NCBI GenBank assembly: GCA_032871835.1
Contig: CM065296.1
Coordinates: 118,306,146-118,370,145 of the forward strand
Direction of reading: 5' to 3'
Source of the DNA: Dipteronia dyeriana
Lineage: Eukaryota; Streptophyta; Magnoliopsida; Sapindales; Sapindaceae
Length of the DNA: 64,000 bases
Below the pieces are notes generated by a model. That model was not told the origin of the DNA. It saw only the letters and a list, made by a program, of their open reading frames with translations, and made no database searches. Shown one piece after another: positions 1 to 12,487 of the stretch (position 1 is the stretch's first letter; every line of letters starts with the position of its first letter). Position numbers and translations under genes: made by a program.

Positions 1-324
1 ATTTATTTTTTTCGGACTCTTGTGGGATTGACCCTATATACAGAACCTGTATACCACTCTGGAAATATGTTATATATAAACTATAATTCTTATAATCGAA
101 AGATGATTGTTTTTACAAACCGAAAGATAACTTTCCATAAATATATATAAACTCGTTATACATACTTTTAAAATATTTATGGTATAACTAGAATCCCTAA
201 CCACTAAACGTGAAGGAAAGTCTATAAACATCTGTACGTGATTTCACCCATCAACTTGGTTGATCGGTCCCATTAGTAATAAGATCAACTTAAGCCATTA
301 ATATGTTAGTTCTAACTCTATCCA

Positions 325-382
<58 letters not shown>

Positions 383-3167
383 CATTAACTTAAGTTATTA
401 TCCATTTTTTTTAAATTTAAAACAATTTCATAAACTGGTCAATTTCTTTTAATTTAAACAACCCCGATAACTTAAAACATACTGTAAATCCGGTAACAAA
501 TGTTCTTCCTTTTTTGAAGCTTCATAAGCCGATAATTAAGTTGTAGAATTTTATTGTATTTTGTATTGTATGTAAATTTCCTTTTATTTTCTTGTTTTTT
601 TTATAACATGTGTTTTTTTAAATTAATAAAACTTCTCTTAAATACTGTTTGATTTTTTCACTTAATACTTAATGTCATTTAATATGTTCCATTAAGTTAT
701 TTTGTTTGCTTTTTTTAAGTGATAAAATCACTTAAAAATCCCTTAAAACCATTTGTTTAGAAAAATAAAAAAAATTCATTTTTCACATAACAAAATTCAT
801 TTAACGTAATTTTTTACTTCCAAAACTATCATCCCCAATCTAATTAAATTCTAATTTTGTCTTCTGTCAAACTGCTATTCATATTAATGTTTTTTTTTCC
901 TCACCATAAACAACTATAACATCATAAAATTTAATTGCTTCAAAACTCAAACAATTAAATACTGATTTTCCTACCATATTCCGACTTCCAGTAAGGACTA
1001 GTTTTTTTTTCCTCATAATTTGATAATTAGTTTTATTAGTAGTTTTATTTTTTAGTTTGATTGAATATAAATAATATTATTAATATAAATTTAGAATATT
1101 ATTAATAACTATATAATTTTGTTTTACAACTATTAAATTACTTGTTATAGTTATCTTTAATATATTAAATTGTAAATATATAACAAATAGTTAGAAGGAC
1201 ATAGATGTAAAAGTATTAATTTTCATATATATACCTTAAAAAAAACAACTTATTACTTATATTTAGTTTTCAGTGAAAAAAAAACATGTTTTTCAGTTTT
1301 CAGTTTTCAGTCTTCAGCCACTATTCATTTTTTAGTAACATGCAGCACTGTTCAGTTTTCAGATAAAAAATCAAACGAGGCATTATTGTCGAGGTTCACA
1401 ATCAAAATTACTATTATATTTATTATATAGTATAGTACTATAATTCATTAAAAAAAACTTTACATAAAAATATAAAATAGTTTCATATAATCCCCTTGAG
1501 CTTTTAAAATAAAAACATGTTATATTATAATTTTTTCCCAATATTTGATTAGATGAGATGACACACAAAATTAAAAATTACTTTACAAGATAATAAGAGG
1601 TTGATACGATACGTTTCTTATGTTTATACATTTATATGATCATAAGTTCGAGTTGTACTCCTCACTTAAATATCGTATGATTTGTAATTGTTTAAAAAAA
1701 ATAGTCGCTCTCTTTAAAATATTATCATTTCATTAAAAAAATTATTTATTTAATTCCATGTAGATTTGTCCCAAAAAATCTATTTGGGTTGAGTTTTTTT
1801 TTTTCCTTTTAAATATCTTTACCCATCATATGATAAAGAAAAATATTTTTGTACTGATAGATCAATACCCAAGGTACTGACTTCTCTAATAGGGTGTTGT
1901 CATATGGTATTCTTTCTTTAACTTTTTTATATTTATTTAATAAAATAATCACGTGATATTACTCCATTAATGAGGTAAGTATCTTGGTTATGGCTAGTTA
2001 GTACTCAAATATTCTTTCATAAAAAATACTCACAATTCCTTAAAAACAGAATAAAAAAAATACTTTATTTGTTTGCATGTGTTTTGCTAAAAAAAACAAT
2101 AAAATAAAAAGTCAAGCAGGTGTTATTTGGAATAAAATAAATAAATTAATAAAAATGGGTGTTGTCTCGTTATCATTACCACATGCTAGATCCAAGAGGG
2201 ATATAGACCAGTTTGATATTACTGTGCTATTGTTGTGTTGTGGGAAGAAGTGTTTTTAAAATTGTTGTTGAGGGAATTGCTGTTGAGGAATTGCTTTTGG
2301 AATTGCTGTGGGAAGAATCAGCTGAGTGTTTGGTAAACTGATTTTCAAAAGTGCTATGAGAACTAAAAACAATTTCAATGTGTTTAGTAAACTGAAATAA
2401 AAAGTGTTGTGAATGTGTAAAATTACTAAAAGAACATAGACATCTAAATGGTACTAATGTGTTATACTTTACATTTTTCTTATTTTTTTGTATTTAGTGT
2501 TAAGTGTTATATAATTATGGTACTTTATTGAATTAATTAGCCCCATTTTTTGTTATATTTTATTTAATTAATTAGTCCAATTTCTTTATTTCTTTATTTT
2601 ATTCTACTTTAATTTTTAATTTCATTTTTATTATACTTTATTGAATTAATTATCCTAATTTTTTATACAGTTATGGTAACATTTTTTTTTGTACAAAAAT
2701 ATAAATCCAATTTTTTTAGTTAAATTTCATTAAAAGTAAGGACAAAGTTAGAAAGTTAGAAAGTTAGAAAATTATTAAAATTTCATTTAATATCACTGTA
2801 GCGCGTTTTCTAAAAGCAGAAGCTAAAATCCAAAAGCATGTATTTGTAGTTTCTCAAAAACTCAGTTGGGAGAAGCTAAAAGTGATCAAAAGCATTTCCC
2901 ATCTATTTTACCAGAATTACTTTTGGCCCCAAAAACAACCTGGTAAAGCAATACCAAACTGGGACATAATACAGTCGAAAAACTCCGGTTTCAATCTTCC
3001 AAAAAACCAAAAACTTCGAAAACAAAAAAATTTCGACTTCCAAACCGATCATCTATCTCCTTATACACAAATTGCTGCGGTGATTGGTTCTTCATTTTTC
3101 GAACCAATTAAGTTTCTAAACTAGGATTCTAAAAAAATAATAAAAAATTAGGAAAAACCGCTTCGTC
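1..3167. other. AT-rich intergenic region, no gene seen
   Basis: No open frame here has family resemblance or coding character. The stretch is very AT-rich, with homopolymer runs. About 640-740 has the pattern of common plant MITE ends (a TTTGATTTTTTCACTTAAT motif with ACTTAATGTCATTTAAT behind it). About 1275-1375 repeats CAGTTTTCAG several times. About 2260-2950 contains AGAAGC/AAAAGC-rich sequence on both sides of an AT-rich core and is probably an old small transposon, but I found no clear target duplication. The last ~150 bases hold the promoter and leader of the GID8-like gene. Confidence 0.6.
330..379. repeat. (TA)n microsatellite
   Basis: An uninterrupted run of about 25 TA dinucleotides in the intergenic region. 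Confidence 0.95.
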
Positions 3168-6100
3168 ATGGACGTTGATCCTCGTAACTACGAACATATT
3201 GTGAGTTGTTTCATTGATTTTCTTATTCTGTGTATTATCGTCAGTTTTTTTTTTTTTACTGATTTTTGTACAATTTTTTATACTGATATTACTTGGGTTG
3301 GCTCTATCACATTGATGTTAAATTCCTCTACTTTATTTTTGGTCAATGTCTGGAACCGTAGTTTATTTTTTCGTTGTTTTGTTGGCTGATTGTTTGAAGT
3401 AGTTACTTATTTGGAAAATAATTAGGGTTTCGGATTCTATCATGATTAGGAGAAGCACATATGGCAGTACAATAAATGACCATTGAAACTTCTTATAGTT
3501 TTTAGATTAATTTTAGGGCTTGAATAAGTCAATTTATGTGATTGAAGTATTGAAGCATAGACTGGAAACTGTTTTTGCAAGATTTTTTTTTTTCCGTGAT
3601 AAGCATTAGGCTGTGTGGTAAATGCCATTTGGTACAATAGTGAATCGTAGGATACAAATTGGCATGTGGATTGTGCTGGATGAGGCAATGAAAGTTTGTC
3701 CACAGTTTTAGTCTTTGGATCTTTTCATGAAAAATTTGTTTGGATTGTAAAGTTACATTCCTTTTCCAATGGCATTAATGTTGGGTCGTTTAATGACTTC
3801 ATCTTATTTGGAAAGCGAAACTTGATGTAATGGTTTTTGACAAGTTTAATACTTTTTGCTGCTATCATTCATTGCAGCATTTCTCTGATTCTTATTTTTC
3901 ACTCTACATTATAGTTTAAATTCTTAGACGAATTATTTTGTTTCCTTGATGAAGCACCGAATGGATTAGCCATAAAGTTCATTAATGCGTCCTGTATACA
4001 TATCTATCCTGTTTGCTAATGCATCCTTTATAAATCTTGATTCGGCATGCTTCTTCTTTTCTGTATGTTGAGGTTTTATTGTTCATGTGTTTTATTATAG
4101 GCCATCAATGATAATGACATCCACAACATTGTCCTGTCATATCTTGTGCATAATTGCTTCAAAGAAACTGTGGATTCTTTCGTTTCTTGTACTGGGATGA
4201 ATCAGCCTGCTGATTGCCTTGAAGACATGGAGAAAAGAAAAAGTAGGTCCATTTTTGCTCTCTCATGTTTCTTTTCCTGGGAAAGTTTTGTTCTCTTATG
4301 CTCTGTGCACTTAACATACATGTTTGTGTTAAATGCATGCACGATATCCTATCAATGTATGAAAATCGGCCAAGGCGGCCTCCTAGAGGCTATAGCCTCA
4401 ACCCTTTAAAACCTTAAACCCACCTTGAGGCTGTGATGTTACTTCATTTGGTCAGACACATGTTAATTCTATTTTGGAATGTTTATCTAGAATCTATCAT
4501 ATCATATTATGTTAGTAATGTTGATTGTGGACCTTTTATTTAATGTTATGGTCCTTATGGATGATACAATATTTTAGTATTGTTTTTATTTTTATTTTTC
4601 ATTATTTAACATTTTTAAATTGAAGTGACCGCCTCATCCGCCTTGGTGCCTCGCCTCACTAGGACAATATGCCTCAACCTGGCTCGTGCTTTTTAAAGCA
4701 TCGTGTCCTATATTTATAATTGTGGTGGGGTGGAGTTGTGCGTGCGTGTCTGAGACTTGCATGTTGTAGTGTTCTAACCCACATTAAAATATGTTCTCAT
4801 GCATCATGCATGGTTTACCCCAGTAATTGTTACATATGTTGAATATTAATTGATTGCTAAGTTGTAGTAGTCAATATGAAATATTTGAATTTTGTCATAA
4901 TTTTTGTGGCAAGACATGCCCTGGAGGAAACTGGACAGTGTAGAAGAAACAAGTATGTATATTTACATCTCCATCAATCGTTTTAATATCTGTTGCTGAG
5001 TAGTATTGATATACTATGCAGAGAGATATGAATATATATTACTTTTCCTCATATTTATTGATGCGGCAGCTGTGAGTTCTATTATCATTATTTCATAGAT
5101 CTGTCGAAAAAGTTATCAATTCTATTTGCCTTTTAAATGCTCAGAGATTCTTCATTTTGCATTGGAAGGAAATGCACTTAAAGCTATTGAACTGACAGAA
5201 CAGCTTACACATGATTTACTAGAGAAAAATATGGACTTACATCTTGATCTCCTGAGCCTTCATTTTGTTGAGCTTGTGTGCTCTAGGAAGTGGTGAGCAA
5301 ATTACTGATAATATGCCTGAGAAATATATGAATTAGACAATTCATTTGTGTCCTTTTCTTTTATGCTCATGGCAGCTCAGAAGCATTGGAATTTGCACAG
5401 ACCAAGTTGACCCCTTTTGGGAAGCTTCAAAAATATGTTCAAAAGCTTGAAGTATGTTTTTTCTAGATGTAAAGTAGCTGAAGTATATTATACCATTAGT
5501 ATCGTTTTTAGTCAGATAATAAAAACAATTTGCTGTTATTGTAGGATTTTATGGCTCTCCTTGCTTATGAGGAACCAGAGAAATCCCCAATGTTTCATCT
5601 GCTTAGTTTGGAATACCGGCAGCAGGTTGTTGATAGATTGAACCGAGCTATTCTTGGTCAGTTTCTTGATTTGTTCTTTTTCTGCATTCCAGATCTGTCT
5701 AGGATGCATAGAATCTTGTGTAATTGTTGCATTTAAAAGTTTGTTGTCCTTGCTACCAAATGTAATACCTGAGTTTTTAGCATACCGATAAATATCTATT
5801 GTCATTGTGAATATCATATTACTTAATTATGGTTTAGATGTATGATATTCAGTAGCTCAATCTGGTATTTTCTTGTGACTCCTGTATAATGTCAGCACAT
5901 GCAAACCGACCAAGCTATGCTGCAATGGAGAGGCTGATACAACAGACGACAGCAGTTAAACAATGTTTAAGTGAAGAGCTTGGCAAGGTAAGAAATTTCT
6001 TGTGGACTCCTTTTGAGTGGATCCTCTGTTTTTTCCCCTAAATAGTATTGGACCTTTCATATTGTTTTCTCTGAAAAGTGAGAACAATGTCCAGGAAAGA

Positions 6101-6264
6101 TGATATATATTGCTTTTGGAATAAACCCAGTTGGTATATATTGACTTGGAACGGGGTAGCTGTAGTTAACTGATGGACACTAGTTGAATGTATGACTCTC
6201 TTGATTTGTAATTTTGTAGGACGGGCTTCCTTCGTTCTCTCTGAAGGATTTTCTGAAAAGCTGA
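3168..6264 (+). CDS. LisH-CTLH-CRA domain protein (GID8/RanBPM-like, CTLH E3 ligase type)
   Basis: Seven exons join in phase into 215 residues: 3168-3200, 4101-4242, 5145-5292, 5376-5451, 5545-5656, 5896-5987 and 6220-6264. All introns are GT-AG. The protein begins MDVDPRNYEH. A LisH motif lies around residues 15-45 (HNIVLSYLVHNCFKETVDSF). A CTLH segment follows (around 62-120: LHFALEGNALKAIELTEQ, LLSLHFVELVCS), then a CRA-like helical part (LEFAQTKLTPFGKLQKYV, SPMFHLLSLEYRQQV). It ends SFSLKDFLKS. Proteins with this layout are subunits of the GID/CTLH ubiquitin-ligase complex or RanBPM relatives that act as scaffolds. Length and domain order match the small plant members, so the gene looks intact. 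The exact complex partner is inferred from the family only. The 902-base second intron carries repeat-like DNA. Confidence 0.9.
4368..4700. repeat. Probable small transposon or repeat in intron 2 of the GID8-like gene
   Basis: Within intron 2 the left part (AAGGCGGCCTCCTAGAGGC) and right part (CCGCCTTGGTGCCTCGCCTC) are rich in GCC/GAGGC words, many mutually complementary, around an AT-rich core. GGCCTTG/CAAGGCGG-type sequences of this sort are frequent in plant repeats. Flanking CGATATCCTAT and CGTGTCCTAT could be a diverged target duplication. Boundaries and class are uncertain. Confidence 0.35.
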
Positions 6265-7590
6265 ATTGTTGAAGCATTTTCAGCTTGGCTATGGATGATC
6301 AAGTTAGTAACTCCAGTTCTTGTTGCCAAGTATAGTCTTGTTGTAAAGTATATATGGTCATCCTTATACAGAATCATTAATCCCTGCATAACTGCGAAAG
6401 ACACAGAGTCAGCTGTCCCGTGAATGTGGGATTTTCTGCCTCCGGTAGAGTTATGCCTCATGATTGGCCGTAAGGAATGCGTGGTTGGATTTTACTATAT
6501 GCAGATTGGTTTTGTCACGAGTATTCGTTGATTCAAGGTGTGGGTTGTGTATTATATTTTTACTTGCTTCTGTCCAAACCTTTTAAAAAATCTAGTTGTC
6601 TTGTAATTGGAATCAAACCTACAAATTACAATTATAATGTTGTTTAGTGAGGTATCTTTTTCCTGTCTCTGGTGAGAGAGATGGATCAATGTTAGGAAGG
6701 AGAGATTATTTATCAGACATCAATCTTTCTATTATGTGTGAAAAGATCTTCAGAGATTTGTCTGTAACATTTTCGCAGCAGAGAAAGATATTCATAATAA
6801 TTATAATGAAACAAATTTTTCATCTGTTATCTATTGATGTGTTTATTGCACCGATTTGTTGCAATGGCATTGATATTTGAAACAGAATTTTATTTCTTTC
6901 TGATGTTGAGCTAAAAGAGGAACATGCTTATTAACTCTCCTAGCGGATGGGTAATATTTGAAATAACCATTTATGATACTATGCAATTTGTGTGACTAAA
7001 TATATAGATAATATATATGGGATTAGCCGTCTCAATAGGGTCTTTTATCCTGGCTGGAGGAGCAAACGTTTAGCATTTCTTCAAGCTTGGCACCTCTGGG
7101 TTTTTTATTTAAGAGAAAAAAGAAAAAAAAAATAAGACTATATTTTCATCGAATTAAGTAATATTATCATGGCACTTTGAAATTCGATATACATTTTTTT
7201 TTTCTTTTTCAAAATATTAGATTATGTATTGGAAGAGTAGAATGAGAGGTCAGATCGTTTTTTTTTTATAAAAAAAATGGGTTTTTAGAAACCAGAACAA
7301 TGTTACATTTCATGACCGGATTAGAGAATTCTTATTCGTCGTCTTAACTTTAATGTTCAGGGCAACAAAACGACGTAGTTTCAGGTCTTAAATAAGCTGG
7401 CAATGTCCTGGGCCTGGGCTGAAAATTGATTTATTAGTAAGTCATGGAGGCCCAATAGATCCAAAATCAAATTGATTTGGTATTCTTGGACCTGTAAAAT
7501 ATCTAGCGAGTCCCGCCTAAATTGCAGTTCCCTCTCACAGACTCACAGTCTCTCTTATCTCTCTCTAGCGAAATTGTAGCTCGTGATAGA
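6265..7590. other. Intergenic: 3' flank of GID8-like gene and promoter of OBGC
   Basis: No coding frame recognised. The last ~80 bases before the OBGC start are CT-rich (TCTCTCTCTAGCG-like), as in many plant leaders. Confidence 0.6.
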
Positions 7591-8811
7591 ATGCTGTCTC
7601 TCTCCTCTCTATCATCATCATCTTCTTATCTCTCTCTCCAATCTCATAACAACAAATTATTCTTCCATCCTCATATCTCTCAAAGGTATTTTATTTTTTT
7701 TTCTCATTTTTTTCATTTTGCATATTTTATTTCCGCGCAAAATGATGACTTGTACTCCAGTTTCTTCTCATTGAAGTAATAATAACATCATTGACCTTGT
7801 AAATTTTAGGTTTGATGGACGGAAAATCAATTCTGAGAATTTCAGATATTATACTATCAAATGTCGACTTACCAAGACTAAAGATTCCTCTTCTGCAAGC
7901 CCTAATGCCAACAGTTTGACAAAGGAACCGCACAAGTACTTCGATCAAGTAATCATCACCGTCCGTGCTGGAGACGGAGGCCACGGCGCCGTACTCGGCG
8001 TTCCCAGCCAGAGTGTCGCTGGCTCGAACTCGAAGGGAAAACAGAACAAGGAGAAGGAGAAGGCGAAAGCGAGGTGGAAAAGCTCGTACAAGAGAGATTT
8101 CGACGGCTCTCTTATCCTTCCTGTCGGCGGTCACGGAGGCGACGTGGTGATTTATGCCGACGAAGGGAAAGATACGTTGTTGGAGTTTCACAATACTAGC
8201 AAGCACAGTGCGAAACGCGGTGGAAATGTGGATTCAATGGGTGTTTTGTCCTCCCTGTTGCGCAACGGACTCGTTGCCCCGACGTTGCGTGTTCCTGTGC
8301 CTGTAGGTTTGTATGTTAGACCGTTGGTATAGTGTATAAAGGCATTTGGCATTGTATTTAGAGAATAACATTGGCGATTCAATTTTTCGTTTGTATTTTA
8401 ATTATGCGTTTTGTGTTGACAGGTACTGTAGTAAAGCATAAACGAGGGAAGTTGCTGGCTGATTTAGCCCAACCGGGTCAGGAAGTGCTCGTTGCGAGGG
8501 GTGGACAGGGAGGGGTAAGAGTTTCCTTTACTTCTTTGAAATTATGAGATATTTAAACAATATTATTGGTGTTATTCATTGCCTGAGTCATGTCTGTAGT
8601 TCTATACTTACACTTGTATGGTGTTGAGTGATACTGGTCTAAGATGGTAAAGTTTGAGTTTTTAATGATCTGAATTTTGAAAGATTAAAGGTATATTCCT
8701 TTTGAAAAAAATATTATATTGGAATTGGAGGTCTGGTTTTAGCTAAAAGATTGGGCTGTTATCAAGAATACTGTTTGAGTCGTATATCTTTCTCTTCATG
8801 AATAGCTCCCG

Positions 8812-8852
<41 letters not shown>

Positions 8853-11800
8853 TGGCAGATTAGTTTGTTAGAAGTGCCAGAGCATAAAAGAAAAAGGATG
8901 ATGGCTCTAAACACGAATGTGATGAGAGATGATTCTGATAAGGTAGATACATTGCATTTAAATGTGAAAGCACAATTTATTTATTTATTTGTTGGTTGCT
9001 CGCAGAATAATTCTTTTTTTGCGTATTGATCCATTCATCTTCATTGCTTTTATTCATATTTATGTGGATTGAACATATTTCGGCTGAATCATAAGGATTT
9101 TTTATATATTGCAGGTCTTAGTTCTAGGTCAGCCCGGTGAGGAGATTAGCTTGGAGTTGATTTTACGAGTTGTTGCTGATGTTGGTCTAGTTGTAAGTAT
9201 TGATTTCTATCCATTTAAATGACTTTCACATATGCATAGATAAACATGTGTATTGATTTTTGTAGGCATGTATTTATCTATATATGTTGCAATACCTTGG
9301 GTGGTAGGGCATCTTATAAGTTTTCTCTTTTCAGTTAAAAACCCTCACCCCAGGTTTCTTATATCTATTTGAGTTCTGAAGCAATGATATTCCCACCTCA
9401 ATTATAGTTATAGCTTCTTGGTATAGGATCCTATGTATAAAAACTTCTTTGAACTAGATTGGCCTGTTTCAATTTGATTCTTATTGAGACATACTTTGGC
9501 CAACACTTTTCAGCCTAACTTTATTTGAATTTGAGCCTGACTTGTTTGTCTACAGTTATAGCTCTTAAATGTTTAACCAGTCACTAGTCTTAGGGATGGA
9601 GAATATCCTCCATATAGTTTTGAGCCTACCAACATTTGAGGTTGATTAAAACATTATGGTTAGTGTTTGTCTCATTAGGAAATTGATTTGGTTCTAGTTG
9701 ACTCTGATTCACAGTGAATAGATCAAATAAGAGATTAGGGTTTGGCTCAGAGCTTTGTGCTGTAACTAGTTTTTCTATGTCTGGTAAATTTTATGATAAA
9801 GAGCCAACTTTAGAGTAGCAGAACCTAGTAGCTTTATAGTAAGAGGTATATCACATTTTTTTGATCATTGGATATTTACTTGTCCTTGTAGGGACTTCCA
9901 AATGCTGGAAAGTCAACACTTTTGGCAGCCATTACACATGCAAGACCTGATATTGCTGACTATCCTTTCACAACTTTGATGCCAAATCTTGGACGCCTTG
10001 ATGGAGACCCTACTTTAGGGGCAGAGAGGTATTCATCTGAAGCAACATTGGCAGATTTGCCTGGTCTCATAGAAGGCGCTCATCTGGGGAAGGTACCGCC
10101 GAATTTCTATCTTGTTCAACTGTTCATTCTTGAGTTTTTAGTTGCTTAAACCGAAACCTTGTTATCCTAACCTTCAGGGTCTAGGTCGGAATTTTTTGAG
10201 GCATTTGAGGAGAACTCGTCTATTGGTCCATGTTGTTGATGCGGCTGCTGAGAACCCTGTGAATGACTACAGAACTGTCAAAGAAGTATGTACTCCCGGG
10301 ATCTTATGCTTTTTAACGTAGTTTATATTTGTTTTCTTGTAAATATTCCTGTCAGGCCAATATGATATTAAACTTCTTATACCTTCTTTACTAGTTTTGG
10401 ATGGTTATGTGATGAAATTAGATTAGAAGAGGGTCCCAACATTTTCTATAGCCCTTGCATATTTATTTCAGCAAAAATATGCTTCTTTCATGTTAATCTG
10501 TTGGTTTCTTATAAAGAGAGCTAAGTAACCTATTTCCCATATCTTGATAGGCTTATAAATATTCAATGATTTCCACAGAATTCCCTTTGAAAGCACATGG
10601 AACAATTTATGCCAGTACTGAATATTAATTATTCTAAATTTTCACTACAACTGTGTTGCATGGTATGGAGTCCCTATGGAGTAGCATAATTCCAATGAAT
10701 ATACTGCAATAGAGATGGGTATGGCGAATATGGATATGGATTGAGCTAGTCAGGAAAAATGCAGTAACTTCAAATTTGCAGTTAAAGCTGAATGGCAAAA
10801 CAGGTTCATGATGTCATACCCACATGTTGAGATAAGATGGGACTGGTATTAAGTATTAGTCAAACTCAATACAAGTTTGCCTCTTTTTTTTTCTGTAGAA
10901 GGACCTATTGTACTTTCTTGACATCTTCTCTAAGTTTCCCGATTCTTTTTTTTTTTTTTTCTCTAATCCTGTCTTCAACAAGACTATAAGTGTGTCTAAT
11001 TGTGCCTAATTTGTAACCGAGTGTTTTTACATACCAAAAGAGAGAAAATACACTGGACATAGGAAAAGTTCTTTGGGGTGTATATTATGGAGTTGTAGTA
11101 ATACTTTTGTGTTGTTCACATTTAAAGGAACACTTGATGTTGGAAAAAATGGATGATGTTTATTAATATTGGAGCATTCAAAGATGATTCTTTGGCTATC
11201 ATTCAGCTTTTCTCTTATTGGCTAACACCTTTGTTCTCATGTCATACAAAGAACTCATGAAAATTGTTTGCAACGTTAATTAAAATTTTGTACTGTTCTT
11301 AAAATATAGAACTTGTGATTTTGCAGGAATTGCGGATGTACAATCCTGAATACCTGGAACGACCCTTTATTGTGGTGCTCAACAAGATTGACCTTCCTGA
11401 GGTTTTTGGCTTGGATATTTTCTTTTCCATTTTTTAGTCGTTTCTCAATTGTATTCAGTTTCACTACAATTGGTTGTCTATTAATAGCATGTCCAATTTT
11501 TTCTTCATAAATATAAAATTATAAATGGTCTGTTGATTACTATTTCAGGCGAGGGATAGGCTTCCATCCTTGACCGAAGAAATATTTAGAATTGGAAGTG
11601 ATGAGGTTACTTATGAAACAGAAATGAGATCTGAGGATGCAGTTCAATCATTGTCAACTGAAGGTGCCAAAGAAGATATATTATCTCCAGGGACTTCTAA
11701 CAAGGATAAAAAAGATAAAGAAATTGAGGACTATCCACCACCCCTTTGCTGTTGTCGGTGTTAGCGTGTTGTAAGTTAATCTATTATATCGATATTTTCT

Positions 11801-12487
11801 TTTCAGATTATTGTGTTGGTTCAATAATCAATATATATTTGGTATTGGCATTCTATAGGGATTTTAGCCTTTATTAGTACTTATCCATTTTTATTTTCCC
11901 TTCTCTCTTTCCTAAGTGCTGTGCTTGTCTTCGTGTCATGAAAAAGTTATATATATATATATATATATGTTATTATTATTTTACGGCTTGTGTTTCTTGA
12001 GTGAGTTTTCTGTTTTCTATACCACATAATCTTTTCAACTAAGATAGAATTTTTTTAACAAAAATAACACTATAACAGATCTCATGGATAGGGGGATTAG
12101 AGAAAGGACGACTTTTATCAATAGTATTTTGTCATTATTTTCAATCAAATAGCATTTTATCATTGCTAGTGTTTAGCTACGCTAAACATAGTAGACTTTT
12201 TTGAAATTTGAGCAAACTAAAACTTATAGTGTCGTAGTGATCATAGTGTTACCGTAGTAGACATTTTTCTGTGATTGTTGATAGGAAATTTGCTAGTGTT
12301 ACTGTAGTGTTTATGTGCTGAATTCTTATTGTGCTCTTACACCGATACGCTTAAACCAGTGCTCTCACTGAAACTAGAAGCAGTTTGCCAGTTTTAATGA
12401 ATGCTGTTTTGTGCTCCTATTTGCAGGAAAGGCATCAGGATAAATGAGATGTTGAAGGAGATTAGGGCAGCCTTAAAAAAGTGCTGA
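7591..12487 (+). CDS. OBGC: Chloroplast Obg-family GTPase (OBGC/CPSAR1 type), with apparent 1-base frameshift
   Basis: Ten exons: 7591-7685, 7810-8306, 8423-8514, 8859-8942, 9115-9192, 9892-10092, 10178-10285, 11327-11401, 11549-11770 and 12427-12487. A Ser-rich N-terminus ([17 protein letters not shown]) looks like a chloroplast transit peptide. The Gly-rich Obg fold follows ([33 protein letters not shown]). The G domain shows GLPNAGKS (G1, ~residue 283), [12 protein letters not shown] (G2), [10 protein letters not shown] (G3) and NKID (G4). The family acts in chloroplast ribosome biogenesis and thylakoid development. The exons total 1513 bases, one more than a multiple of three. After EDYPPPL the expected AVVGVSVL and [19 protein letters not shown] are in the next frame, so one extra base lies in the CCCCTTT run at 11741-11747. 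Read literally, the protein ends early and loses the G5 region. An assembly or read error in the homopolymer is the simplest explanation. Confidence 0.93.
8814..8849 (+). repeat. (TC)n microsatellite next to a splice acceptor
   Basis: About 18 TC dinucleotides end nine bases before the acceptor of OBGC exon 4 (exon starts 8859), so they probably serve as its polypyrimidine tract. Confidence 0.9.
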
